A stretch of DNA of 37,936 nucleotides, taken from NCBI GenBank assembly GCA_034437455.1, contig DAOTUB010000335.1, positions 1 through 37,936 on the forward strand, read 5' to 3'. Shown here piece by piece: positions 29,287-37,328 of this stretch; the first letter of the stretch is position 1, and the number at the start of each line of letters is the position of its first letter. This stretch comes from DAOTUB01 sp034437455. GTDB lineage: Bacteria; Chloroflexota; Anaerolineae; B4-G1. The notes below the pieces were generated by a model that saw nothing but the letters and a program-made list of their open reading frames with translations, had not been told where the DNA came from and made no database searches. Position numbers and translations under genes: made by a program.

Positions 29287-30996
29287 TCATTCCTGACGCT
29301 TGATCCGCGCGCCGATCAGCGCCGCCGCCGACAGCGCCACCGTCGCAAGACCAACCAACACCGGCCAGAAAGAGAGAGCCGCCGTCGCGAGAATGGGCGC
29401 CAGAGGAGTGGACGTGGGAGTAGGCGGCGGGGGCGTGGCGGTAGGAGTCGAGGTAGACGTCGCCGTCGGCGTCTCGGTTGGCGTCGGGGTGGGCGTGGGC
29501 GTGGGTGTCGGCGTATCGCTTGGCGTTGGGGAAGGTGTGTCGGTGGGTGTGGAAGTGGGCGTTGGCGTCTCGGTGGGCGCAGGTACAGGTGTCTCCGTCG
29601 GCGCGGGGGCGGGCGTCTCTGCTGGGGGCAGCGCGCCACCAGCCACCTCCTCGACCAGCAGATAGGTGGGGCCGCCGATGATGCAGCCTCGCGTATCGGC
29701 GCAACGGGCCCGGGGCAACGTGAGCGTGTAGTGGCCGTCCACCGGCTCGACGACCTGCTCAGCGCCGGCCTGGTCGATCAGTCGCGCCTGGGCAGCCAGG
29801 GCAGGAATCGACACGGTCGCATCGGCTGCTGTGCGCGCCCACAGAACGCGCGTGGTGAGGCCGCCTCGGTCGAGCGTGACCACGGTGTAGAGCGGCTGGC
29901 GCTCCTCGCGGGCCGAGAGGGTACCGGCGTAGTGGATCGTGATCAGTTTGTAAGCCTCGAAAGCCGGACGACGACTGTAATCCACGCGCAGGACGCCAAA
30001 AGGCTCAACCCCCGGCTGGGGCTCGTTATCCACCCATTTGTAGACGGCGATGCGCTCCGCCCCGGAAGCGAGCGCCAGCGCGAAGGATTGCAACAAAAAG
30101 CCCGCCTGCTCCTCCAGGGTGATGTCAAAGTTGGCCCCCGGCAGTTCCCAGTAAGGAGGGTCTGCGTTCGATGGAGCGTTGGTCTCGTTGAGCCAGATCG
30201 GCTTCTGGAGACCGTAATCGGCGAGCGTGGCGCGCGTCTCGCCCAGGATCTCGGGGACGGTCTCGGTGCGAAAGTAAATGTGCAACGAGACGACGTCGAA
30301 AAAGTAGCCGTGTTCAGGCCCTTCTGGGTCCTGGGTGGCTGCGGCCAAAAAGTTTCTCAGATACGCCCGATCGTGCCAGGTGGTCGCGCCTGCCAGGTGG
30401 ATCACCGCGTCGGGGTTCGCCTGGTGGGCGGCCAGGTAGGCGACCTTGAGCAACCGATAGTATTCCTCCATCGAACCACACCACTCGACGCCAAACGTCC
30501 CCGGCTGGATGTCCGGCTCGTTCCAGATGATCCAGTGGTTGATCCGACCAGTATACATCCCGACGACGCGGCGCACGAACGCCGCCCACAAGTTTCCGGG
30601 ATCGTCCACCGGCAATTCCAAGCCCCGGGGAACGCCGCAGCCGGGCGGCCCATCAGTGGCCCAGGCCGGGGTGTGTTTCAAGACCACCACCACCTCTCGC
30701 CCGGCGGCGACGGCCTGCGAGAGCCATTCATCCGGCACGTGGTAGCCGTTCCAATCGTCGAGTCCATTGGGTTGCAGCTCTGACCAGTAGAACAGGATGC
30801 GCTCCCAGCCCACGCCCGCCTCCGCTGCGGCGACGGGATCGCGGAACGCCTCGACCGCGCCGAAGCGGGGATCTGGCGGAGCGCCTTGCGAGATCACCGG
30901 GTCAATGACCAATGACCAATGAACAATGAACAATATCAGAAGAAGCAATTTCGAGATTTGAGATCGGGTCATGGGAATGGGGGTAGTCGACGGCAT
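29287..30996 (-). CDS. Surface-anchored glycoside hydrolase-like protein (GH39/clan A type)
   Basis: 569 residues. N-terminal signal helix about 15-37. Residues 44-355 form a TIM-barrel hydrolase domain: FYWSELQPNGLDDWNGY (about 69-85), the acid/base motif IIWNEPDI (Glu160), HIYF, and the nucleophile motif WLNETNAPS (Glu271). This Glu pair places it in clan GH-A, nearest to GH39-like proteins as I recall; the substrate is unknown. Residues 360-455 form a C-terminal beta domain. A long Thr/Pro linker (about 465-535) and a membrane helix with a basic tail (RIKRQE) anchor it outside. The ATG at 30996 directly follows the recJ stop (TAG-ATG); ATG at 30972 is the alternative. The signal peptide is encoded in part by short-phase repeat DNA. 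Confidence 0.85.
   Translation of the reverse strand: MPSTTPIPMTRSQISKLLLLILFIVHWSLVIDPVISQGAPPDPRFGAVEAFRDPVAAAEAGVGWERILFYWSELQPNGLDDWNGYHVPDEWLSQAVAAGREVVVVLKHTPAWATDGPPGCGVPRGLELPVDDPGNLWAAFVRRVVGMYTGRINHWIIWNEPDIQPGTFGVEWCGSMEEYYRLLKVAYLAAHQANPDAVIHLAGATTWHDRAYLRNFLAAATQDPEGPEHGYFFDVVSLHIYFRTETVPEILGETRATLADYGLQKPIWLNETNAPSNADPPYWELPGANFDITLEEQAGFLLQSFALALASGAERIAVYKWVDNEPQPGVEPFGVLRVDYSRRPAFEAYKLITIHYAGTLSAREERQPLYTVVTLDRGGLTTRVLWARTAADATVSIPALAAQARLIDQAGAEQVVEPVDGHYTLTLPRARCADTRGCIIGGPTYLLVEEVAGGALPPAETPAPAPTETPVPAPTETPTPTSTPTDTPSPTPSDTPTPTPTPTPTPTETPTATSTSTPTATPPPPTPTSTPLAPILATAALSFWPVLVGLATVALSAAALIGARIKRQE
30902..30937. repeat. Short-phase repeat within the signal-peptide coding region
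   Basis: CAATGACC is repeated and then drifts to AATGAACA units at 30902-30937 (7-8 bp steps). It encodes the FIVHWSLVIDP part of the glycosidase signal peptide. A similar TCATTCTTCAT...TCATTGTTCAT run covers the start of the polyferredoxin gene (29079-29102). Confidence 0.55.
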
Positions 30997-32706
30997 CTAC
31001 AGTACTGTCGGGCGGACGTCCTGCACGTTCAATTGGAGCCGCCGCCGGTCGTTCCACTCGTTGACTTCGAGATGGTAGGCGATGTCCACGTGGTCGGGCA
31101 ATTTCCCGGCCCACTCACCCTGCCGGAAGGCGATCCCATCCCAGGGGGTCTGACCATCCGAGAGCGTGAGCTTGAGATGCCGACCCTCGCTTCCCACGGC
31201 CCGCTGGCCGAGGAGGCGCACGTTCCGGCTGGCAAACAGAGGAGGCGGGTTGGCATAGCCGCACGGTTCCAGTTGAGTCAACGCCTGCTGCAATTCCCAC
31301 GACATCTGCGCCAGTTCGACCTCTGCGTCCACGGCCAGGCTGGGGACCAATTCGACCCCGCTCAACTGTTCGACGGCCAGCGCCCTCAACCGATCGGCCA
31401 GCTCGTCCAGGTTCTCGTTCGATACCGTAAAGCCGGCGGCGGCGGCGTGCCCGCCGTGTCGAATCAGCAACTCCTCGCACGCATCGAGCGCCTGAGTGAT
31501 GTGAAACTCGGGGATGGAGCGGGCAGAGCCTCGACTGACTCGCTCGCCCACCTCGACGACGACGACCGGGCGGTAGAACTCTTCGGCCAGGCGCCCGGCG
31601 ACCAGTCCCACGATGCCCGGCATAAAGTCGGGGGAGGCGGCAAAGAGCAGAGGCAATTCACCATCCGCCGCCGCCAGTTGACGCGCGCGCTCCTGAGTAT
31701 CGCGCGTGAGTTGCTGGCGCTCGCGGTTCAACCGGCCCAGTTCGCCCGCCAGCCGCTCCGCGTCGGCGGGGTCCTCGGTCTCGAGCAGTTGGTAGGCGAT
31801 CTCGGCGTGGGCCATCCGCCCGGCGGCGTTGATCCGGGGCGCCAGCGCATAGGCGATGGCGGCAGCGTCCACCTGCCCCGGCTCCAGCCCGGCCTGCTGG
31901 CAGAGCGCCTTGACGCCCGGTCGCTCCATCCGGTTGAGGCGCGCCAGCCCCTGGCAGACCAAGGCGCGATTCTCACTCAACAGGGGCACCATGTCGGCCA
32001 CGGTTCCCAGGGCGACCAGATCCAAAAGCTTCTCCTCTTGCAACGATATCTCCTGGGCGGTTACAGGGGTCTGGCGGTGGCTGCGCAGGAGCGCCTGGGC
32101 CAGCCGGTAGGCGACGCCCACCCCGGCCAATTCGCTAAACGGGTAACGGCCGTCCTGTCGCTTGGGGTCGATCACGCTCACCGCCTCGGGCAGTTGGTCG
32201 CCGACGGAGTGATGGTCGGTGACGATGACGTCGAGGCCCAGCCGGTTGGCGTGGGCGACTTCTTTCAGCGCGCGGACGCCGCAATCCACCGTGACGACGA
32301 CGCGGACGCCATCCTGCACCAGTTGGGCCAGGGATCCCTCGTGCAGTCCATACCCCTCGTCCACGCGGTGGGGGATGTAGGGACGGGCATGACCGCCAAG
32401 TGCGCGCAACGTCTGGACCAGGAGCGCCGTCGCCGTGACGCCATCGGCGTCGAAATCGCCATAGACGGAGATCAACTCGCCCGCGCGCAGCGCCCTGCGC
32501 AATCGAGTGACGGCAGCGGACACGCCCTCAAGGGCAAAGGGATTCATGTCGCCATCTTCGCCGTCGAGAAAAGCCGCTGCCTCGACCGGATCGGCGATAC
32601 CCCGGCTGTAGAGCACCTGGACGACGATCGGGGACAGGTGGGGGAAACGAGCGATATAACTGGGTGGTGCAGATGGCGCGATTTGCCAACGTTTCGGACT
32701 CGGCAT
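30997..32706 (-). CDS. recJ: Single-stranded-DNA-specific exonuclease RecJ
   Basis: 569 residues, the usual length. DHH domain with motif I VYGDFDADGVTATALL (about 77-92), motif II VTVDCGVRAL and motif III VTDHHSVGDQLP, giving the metal-binding Asp/His set. DHHA1 domain with GGHAAAAGFTV, then the C-terminal OB-like domain (PPLFASRNVRLLGQRA, and DGIAFRQGEWA). It degrades single-stranded DNA 5' to 3' in recombination and mismatch repair. The ATG at 32706 has CGGAG seven bases upstream; a TTG eight codons earlier is the alternative. Its stop abuts the start of the glycosidase gene, so the two are translationally coupled. Confidence 0.95.
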   Translation of the reverse strand: MPSPKRWQIAPSAPPSYIARFPHLSPIVVQVLYSRGIADPVEAAAFLDGEDGDMNPFALEGVSAAVTRLRRALRAGELISVYGDFDADGVTATALLVQTLRALGGHARPYIPHRVDEGYGLHEGSLAQLVQDGVRVVVTVDCGVRALKEVAHANRLGLDVIVTDHHSVGDQLPEAVSVIDPKRQDGRYPFSELAGVGVAYRLAQALLRSHRQTPVTAQEISLQEEKLLDLVALGTVADMVPLLSENRALVCQGLARLNRMERPGVKALCQQAGLEPGQVDAAAIAYALAPRINAAGRMAHAEIAYQLLETEDPADAERLAGELGRLNRERQQLTRDTQERARQLAAADGELPLLFAASPDFMPGIVGLVAGRLAEEFYRPVVVVEVGERVSRGSARSIPEFHITQALDACEELLIRHGGHAAAAGFTVSNENLDELADRLRALAVEQLSGVELVPSLAVDAEVELAQMSWELQQALTQLEPCGYANPPPLFASRNVRLLGQRAVGSEGRHLKLTLSDGQTPWDGIAFRQGEWAGKLPDHVDIAYHLEVNEWNDRRRLQLNVQDVRPTVL

Positions 32707-32747
32707 AGCATGCTCCGTTCTCGTTTCCAAGGTGCATCTTAAAGGAA

Positions 32748-32775
32748 AAGCCCCTCTCCTGATGGGGAAGGGCTT
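32748..32775 (-). terminator. Rho-independent terminator after the DUF4870 gene
   Basis: On the minus strand AAGCCCTTCCCC, a short loop, then GGGGCTT, followed by TTCCTTTAAG. It lies 25 bp after the stop of the gene 32801-33124 and before recJ. Confidence 0.6.
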
Positions 32776-32800
32776 CCCGATGAGCTATACTGGTATCAAG

Positions 32801-33124
32801 CTACGCCCAGCCTTGATTCCTCACCAGGTCAGAGATGACGGGCACCTCTACCCATTCACCCTGATAGGATTTGACGCCCAGATAGAGGGCATAGAACCAT
32901 ACCAGGAGACCAATGCAGGCCCAACTGAGGACAAACACCAGGATGCCCAGAATGATGGATATCACCGCATTGTACTTGACAAAGGGGCGATCTTTTTTAT
33001 CCTCGAGCAGCAGCACAATGATGCCGATCAGAGGACAGAAAATGTAGCTCAAAAGCGCCCATAGTTTATCATCCGCCGTAATCTCTTCGCTACCCACCGG
33101 CGTTTCAACCATTTCTTCTGCCAT
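32801..33124 (-). CDS. DUF4870-type small membrane protein
   Basis: 107 residues. The acidic start (1-20) is followed by LWALLSYIFCPLIGIIVLLL (first helix), the conserved charged loop EDKKDRPFVKYNAVISIIL and two further helices (52-73; 74-88). The loop D/K-x-x-FVKYHA(A/V)-x-S-type signature is characteristic of DUF4870 (Tic20-like) proteins. Its function is unknown. The ATG at 33124 has AAGGAGG upstream. It is transcribed from a near-consensus promoter (33187-33215) that overlaps the end of the VTT-domain gene. Confidence 0.85.
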   Translation of the reverse strand: MAEEMVETPVGSEEITADDKLWALLSYIFCPLIGIIVLLLEDKKDRPFVKYNAVISIILGILVFVLSWACIGLLVWFYALYLGVKSYQGEWVEVPVISDLVRNQGWA

Positions 33125-33186
33125 GTTCCTTTACCTCCTTTAAATAAGCTGGGTTTTACCGTGCGCCGCCATCAGAACTGGGTACT

Positions 33187-33215
33187 ATTGTAGCAGACTA
33201 TGCGGTTGATGTCAA
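33187..33215 (-). promoter_or_regulatory. Near-consensus promoter of the DUF4870 gene
   Basis: On the minus strand TTGACA (33215-33210), 17 bases, extended TGC, TACAAT (33192-33187). Its -35 box contains the stop codon region of the upstream VTT gene. Confidence 0.75.
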
Positions 33216-33787
33216 TTGCCGCCACACAGGGTAAACAGCGCGTCCATTCCATAATAACCGGCCAGGGCAAAGAGGATATTCTTGCTCACCTTGCCCGCGA
33301 TGCAACTGACCAGGAACTTCCACAGCGGGAAGCGCAACGCGCCAGCGATCATCCCGCCGACGTCAAAGATGGGGTTGGGGATAAAGGCCAGGAAAAAGAC
33401 GGCCCACACGCCGTAACGCTGCATCCACCGCGTCAAACGGTCGTAGACGGCATAGTCATCCACCCAGGTCTGCCCGCTGTAACCGGCCATGTAGCCGGTC
33501 AGCTCTCCCAGAGCCTGACCCACGCCGCCGACGATCCCCACCAGCCACGGATTTAAGACGCCGCCCATCACCGAACTGACGGCCAACCCCGGCACCGGCA
33601 GGATCAACGTGGCGTTGCTGATCAAGCCCACCAAAAAGACGGCGGCGTAGCCATACTGCCGCAAATCTTGAAGACGCTCGCGAAAGTAGAGGGCCGCGCC
33701 GAGGGCGACGAGGATCGCAAGCACGGTCACAACTTGAACCGCTCTCAGCCGCCGTTTGGATGGTGGAACAGAGCTAGCATCACACAT
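33212..33787 (-). CDS. VTT (SNARE-associated/DedA-like) domain membrane protein
   Basis: 191 residues with about five hydrophobic segments (near 18-36, 46-75, 79-100, 125-150, 158-185). LISNATLILPVPGLAVSSVMG, GGVGQALGELTGYMAGYSG and FLAFIPNPIFDVGGMIAGALR are the conserved VTT-domain elements (re-entrant loops, GxxxG, and an F-x-P-x-P pair). DedA/VTT proteins act as lipid scramblases or transporters for lipid carriers; the substrate here is unknown. The start is uncertain: the ATG at 33787 has no ribosome site and lies beside a REP palindrome. Confidence 0.88.
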   Translation of the reverse strand: MCDASSVPPSKRRLRAVQVVTVLAILVALGAALYFRERLQDLRQYGYAAVFLVGLISNATLILPVPGLAVSSVMGGVLNPWLVGIVGGVGQALGELTGYMAGYSGQTWVDDYAVYDRLTRWMQRYGVWAVFFLAFIPNPIFDVGGMIAGALRFPLWKFLVSCIAGKVSKNILFALAGYYGMDALFTLCGGN

Positions 33788-33815
33788 CAGTAGTAACTAT
33801 AATAACGACCATAGT

Positions 33816-33831
33816 AACGGCTTCAGCCGTT
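33816..33831. repeat. REP hairpin at the 3' end of the RAYT gene
   Basis: AACGGCTTCAGCCGTT, a perfect palindrome preceded by ATAGT (33811). It has the CTTCAG loop of the array on the other side of the gene. The TGA stop of the transposase lies in this loop on the minus strand. Confidence 0.7.
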
Positions 33832-34440
33832 CCCAAAAACACCCCGGTCCCCATAGTCCCATGCCTCTCCAATCGGGTATTTGCTCCATCGCTCGCGGAG
33901 CCATTGCCGTCCATACGTATCCAGGTGAAGATGCACACTGGACCACGGCCAATCGTAGGGGCTCTCAACGTTGCCGTGTTTCACCGCGTTGTAGTGGATA
34001 TAGTTCAGCGCGTGGTAGTAGTGACCTTCATCCCGGATGTAGCGGTCACGGAATCTGTACCACACCTTGCGTTGCCCGGTGAGACCGTCCTCCAGATTCC
34101 ACACTCTGGAAGTGTTCCCATGGAGATGTTTGAGCACAGCCGAGATGTGATCCAGGGATTCGACGCCTGCCAGAAAATGGTAATGATTGGTCAGGACGAC
34201 CCAACCCCCGATCTCCGCCTGGATGTCGGCCAGTTCCGACAGGAGTTGATCCTCAAACGCCGTAAGCCGGATAGGAGAAGCCATTACATGCGCGTGCTCA
34301 TAGTTAGCAGCGGTGATGCAGTACCACCCGGCCTCGCGGTAGGGATGCGGCGGCGAGTGCCACGGATAACCACGCCGACGACGCTCCTCGACGACAGCAG
34401 CGCGCTCCTCGGGCGTCATGCGACGATAATCGTAAGGCAT
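33823..34440 (-). CDS. REP-associated tyrosine transposase (RAYT, IS200-like Y1 family)
   Basis: 205 residues. The HUH-type metal motif is NHYHFL (about residues 83-88). The catalytic tyrosine lies in the YHALNYIHYNAVKHG helix (about 144-158), and the C-terminal DWPWSSVHLHL matches the typical RAYT ending. IWRDR-like text is WYRFRDRYIRDEGHYY. RAYTs nick and move REP palindromes with a GTAG foot; they are single copy and domesticated, unlike IS200. The ATG at 34440 follows GGGAGAAAG. The gene lies between a 200-bp REP array (12 bp upstream) and a REP hairpin that contains its stop. It is intact and could be active. Confidence 0.93.
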   Translation of the reverse strand: MPYDYRRMTPEERAAVVEERRRRGYPWHSPPHPYREAGWYCITAANYEHAHVMASPIRLTAFEDQLLSELADIQAEIGGWVVLTNHYHFLAGVESLDHISAVLKHLHGNTSRVWNLEDGLTGQRKVWYRFRDRYIRDEGHYYHALNYIHYNAVKHGNVESPYDWPWSSVHLHLDTYGRQWLRERWSKYPIGEAWDYGDRGVFGNG

Positions 34441-34452
34441 CTCTTTCTCCCA

Positions 34453-34652
34453 GCGACTAAAGTCATCACTACCAAACCCACCGTAGTAGCCACTTCAGTG
34501 GCAGCAGCTTGAAAGCGACTAAAGTCATCACTACCAAACCCGCCGTAGTAGCCACTTCAGTGGCTCGAAAATGACTAAAGTCATCACTACCCAACCCGCC
34601 GTAGTAGCCACTTCAGTGGCAGCAGCTTGAAAGCGACTAAAGTCGCTACTAC
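34453..34652. repeat. REP array (about 3.5 units of 56-62 bp) beside the RAYT gene
   Basis: Inverted arms (GCGACTAAAGTCATCACTAC type) begin at 34453, 34515, 34571 and 34633. Direct arms GTAGTAGCCACTTCAGTGGC lie between them. Each pair of arms faces the other, giving GTAG feet on both strands. The linkers AAACCC(A/G)CC and AGCAGCTTGAAA are conserved. The last arm, (C)GACTAAAGTCGCTACTAC, is identical in stem to the element at 6532-6580 and provides the TAG stop of the dehydrogenase at 34649. Confidence 0.9.
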
Positions 34653-35995
34653 AAATTTGAGAGTGGAACGCCCAACCGCACGATTTTTTCTCTGTGATCG
34701 GTGATGGCGGCGGTGGCGTTGCGCGTGTCTACGATCAGGGCGGCCCGCTCGACCACGCGCTCATAGTCCAGGCTGCGGTGATCGGTGACGATGACGATGC
34801 AATCGGCGGTGGCAAGCTCCTCATCCGTCAGCGGCGCGGATTCGAGCGCGATCGTCTCGCGGTGAAAGACGTCGTCGCCCACCTGGAAGCGCGGCACGTA
34901 AGGATCGTGGTAGCGCACCGCCGCGCCGCGGCTCAACAGCAGCTCGATGACGCGCTCGGCGGGGGAGTTGCGGGCATCGTCAATGTCTGGCTTGAAGGCG
35001 ACGCCCAGCACCAGCACGCGGGCATCGCGCAGGGGTTTCCCGTGCATCGAAAGCGCCTGGGAGATCAGGTCGACCACGTGGTAGGGCATGGCCTGGTTGA
35101 CCTCGCCGGCCAGCTCGATGAACTCGGTGTAATAATCGTACTCGCGGGCTTTCCAACTGAGATAGTAGGGGTCCACGGGAATACAGTGCCCGCCCACCCC
35201 CGGTCCCGGCGTGAACGGCATAAAGCCGAACGGCTTGGTCTTGGCGGCCTCGATCACTTCCCAGAAATCGATCCCCATACGCTCGGCCAACAGGGCCAGC
35301 TCGTTCGCCAGGGCGATGTTGACGGCGCGGAAGGTGTTCTCGAGCAGCTTGGTCAGCTCGGCGGCGCGAGGGGAAGAGACGGGATAGACGAGCGCGCCCA
35401 TCTGGCGCAACAGCTCGGCGGCCAATTGAGTGCACTCGGGCGTGATGCCGCCCACGACCTTGGGGGTGTTGTAGGCCGTCCACTGCCGGTTTCCGGGGTC
35501 GATGCGCTCGGGAGAAAAGGCGAGGTAAAAGTCCACGCCGGCCTCGAGGCCATTTCGCTCCAGGATGGGCTGGACGACCTCCTCCGTCGTGCCAGGGTAG
35601 GTTGTGCTTTGCAGAACGATCAGTTGCTCCGGCTTGAGCCGCACCAGGATCGACTCGCAGGCGGAGCAGATGTAGGAGAGGTCGGGGGCGCGCTGAGCGT
35701 CGTAAGGGGTTGGGACGCAGATGAACACCGCGTCCACCTCGCGCAGCACGTCATAGTCCAACGTGGCGGTGAGGCGGCCCGAGGCGACGTGAGGGGCCAA
35801 TTCGTCTTCGGGGACGTCGGGGATGTAGCTCTGCCCGGCGACGATGGCCTCTACCTTGCGCCGGTCCAGCTCGACGCCGGTGACGCAAAAGCCCGCTTTG
35901 GCGAACCCCGTCGCCAGGGGCAAGCCCACGTATCCCAACCCGATGACGGCCACGCGCGCGGTGCGGTCGGTGATTTTATCTTTCAAAAAAACCAT
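34649..35995 (-). CDS. UDP-sugar 6-dehydrogenase (WbpA/WecC-like)
   Basis: 448 residues. Rossmann motif VAVIGLGYVGLPLATG (15-30); FICVPTP (91-97); LQSTTYPGTTEEVVQPIL; KLLENTFRAVNIALANELAL (216-235); the catalytic loop GPGVGGHCIPVDPYYLSWKA with Cys271; VLGVAFKPDIDDARNSPAE (C-terminal NAD-sugar domain). The GGHCIPVDPYYL form is that of UDP-N-acetylglucosamine/mannosamine dehydrogenases rather than UDP-glucose enzymes. The product, a UDP-hexosaminuronate, goes into surface polysaccharide. No other glycan genes are in the window. The ATG at 35995 has GGAGAA upstream. The stop TAG is formed by the GTAG foot of the adjacent REP, so the native C-terminus may have been replaced. Confidence 0.93.
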   Translation of the reverse strand: MVFLKDKITDRTARVAVIGLGYVGLPLATGFAKAGFCVTGVELDRRKVEAIVAGQSYIPDVPEDELAPHVASGRLTATLDYDVLREVDAVFICVPTPYDAQRAPDLSYICSACESILVRLKPEQLIVLQSTTYPGTTEEVVQPILERNGLEAGVDFYLAFSPERIDPGNRQWTAYNTPKVVGGITPECTQLAAELLRQMGALVYPVSSPRAAELTKLLENTFRAVNIALANELALLAERMGIDFWEVIEAAKTKPFGFMPFTPGPGVGGHCIPVDPYYLSWKAREYDYYTEFIELAGEVNQAMPYHVVDLISQALSMHGKPLRDARVLVLGVAFKPDIDDARNSPAERVIELLLSRGAAVRYHDPYVPRFQVGDDVFHRETIALESAPLTDEELATADCIVIVTDHRSLDYERVVERAALIVDTRNATAAITDHREKIVRLGVPLSNL

Positions 35996-36074
35996 GATAT
36001 TCTCCAGATGCTCGATAGACGGGCAAAAGCGCCAGGCTCGGAAACCTAGCGCCTTGCCTTTCCTCCAAAACCGT

Positions 36075-37160
36075 TCACTCCTGACTTCGTCTCAGCAATC
36101 CCCACAACCCAAAAGCGACGGCCACCACTCCAATCAAGGCGAGAAAGACCGCGATGAGAAGCAACACAGAGATTCCCCCGGACTTGGCAGTAGACGGCGT
36201 TGCCGTGGGCGTCGCTTTGCTTACGGAGGTAGCAGGCTCGGACGTTGCGGCAGGCGTGGAAGCGGATGCGACAGACGTGGCGTCCGACGCGGCAGGTTCG
36301 GGCGTGGCGGTCGGCGTGGCGTCCGACGCGGCGGGTTCGGACGTGTCGGTCGCTGTGGCGCCCGGCGCGGCGGATTCGGGCGTGTCGGTCACTGTGGTCC
36401 CAGGCGCGGCGGATTCGGGCGTGGCGGTCGGCGTGGCGTCCGGCGCGGCGGGCTCGGGCGTGTCGGTCGGCGTGGCGTCCGGCGCGGCGGACTCGGGCGT
36501 GTCGGTCGCTGTAGCATCAGGCGCGGCGGACTCGGGCGGCGAGGTCAACGTCGGCGAGGGACTGGGAGTCGGCGTAGGCGTCCGGGTCGGCGTAGGCGTA
36601 GACGTAGAGCCAGGCGGCGGCGTTTCGGTCGGCCCGGCCGTGGGTGGAGGCGTCCAGGTCGCGGTCGGCGTGGGCGAGGGCCGGGGCGTGTGTGTGGGAC
36701 CAGGCGTGGGTTGAGCCGCCTCTATCCTGAGATTAAGCTCGGTCACCCCACCTTGCTCAAACGGATAGCTGTCCAGCCACTCGCCGGTCTCGGGGTCCTG
36801 GCATTCCGCCTTGATGCCATTGACGTAAAAATCTATCGGATCCCCGTCCGCCAGCGCGCCGCCCACCACTTCGGACTGGACGAGAAGTTGGATGGCGCTG
36901 GCTCCCGGCGCGCCATACTGGCCCTCTTCGGTGGTGACGAGCGGGTTCCCGTCCCGATCTGTGGCTATCCCAGCGCCCCTGGCCTCCACGACGGTCCCGA
37001 CCGGGGCCGGATCCCCGGCAATCGTGACGGTACCGTAAAACGAGTGCGGCACAGATGGCTGCGCCAACGTTGAAACAGCGAGGGAGCCGCATAACGCGAC
37101 CAGTAGAGCTAACAACAAGCCCCAGCGAACCCCCGGCGATCTTTTGGTCGTCCATCTCAT
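36075..37160 (-). CDS. Surface protein with long Ala/Thr/Pro repeat stalk and C-terminal anchor
   Basis: 361 residues. Signal peptide about 1-33 (STLAQ). Residues 36-150 form a beta-rich domain (SFYGTVTIAGDPAPVGTVVEA, GQYGAPGASAIQLLV, DFYVNGIKAECQDP), which I recall from other Chloroflexota and archaeal surface proteins without a known function. Residues 155-310 are a stalk that ends in 12-residue repeats of the type TDTPESAAPDAT (at least six units, encoded by 36-bp tandem repeats at about 36285-36535). A membrane helix (about 328-352) and RRSQE tail anchor it. The repeat number may vary between strains. The ATG at 37160 follows AAGGAG. The stalk may hold the N-terminal domain away from the cell. 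Confidence 0.8.
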   Translation of the reverse strand: MRWTTKRSPGVRWGLLLALLVALCGSLAVSTLAQPSVPHSFYGTVTIAGDPAPVGTVVEARGAGIATDRDGNPLVTTEEGQYGAPGASAIQLLVQSEVVGGALADGDPIDFYVNGIKAECQDPETGEWLDSYPFEQGGVTELNLRIEAAQPTPGPTHTPRPSPTPTATWTPPPTAGPTETPPPGSTSTPTPTRTPTPTPSPSPTLTSPPESAAPDATATDTPESAAPDATPTDTPEPAAPDATPTATPESAAPGTTVTDTPESAAPGATATDTSEPAASDATPTATPEPAASDATSVASASTPAATSEPATSVSKATPTATPSTAKSGGISVLLLIAVFLALIGVVAVAFGLWGLLRRSQE

Positions 37161-37220
37161 ATCAACATCTCCTTCACATAGGTTGGTACAAAATTTCCAT
37201 CGTATTTGTCTAGCTGGTCC

Positions 37221-37315
37221 AACGGATGAACAGCAGATAAGCGGATGTATTCTTCATCACCAAGATCTCGGCGGCGACGTCAGCGCCCATCCGCTCATCC
37301 GTTGTACATCCGCTG
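37221..37315. repeat. Inverted clusters of CGGATG short-phase repeats
   Basis: The left arm 37221-37247 has AACGGATGAACAGC and GCGGATG steps. The right arm 37286-37315 has the inverse steps, CATCCGCTCATCCG and CATCCGC. It fills the gap between the two surface-protein genes. Confidence 0.6.
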
Positions 37316-37328
37316 CCGGGTAAACCAA

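Noticed and set aside
30919..32742. 607-codon open frame opposite recJ
   Set aside because: It is the mirror of the recJ frame in GC-rich DNA, low-complexity in composition, with no domain and no ribosome site.
34453..34652. CRISPR-like look of the array near 34.5 kb
   Set aside because: Units are inverted palindromes of 56-62 bp with conserved linkers and no unique spacers; the RAYT gene explains them.
34694..36049. 451-codon open frame opposite the UDP-sugar dehydrogenase
   Set aside because: Antisense shadow of a clear enzyme gene; no family features.
36245..36545. 36-bp tandem repeats near 36.4 kb as a separate element
   Set aside because: They are in frame and encode the 12-residue stalk repeats of the surface protein.
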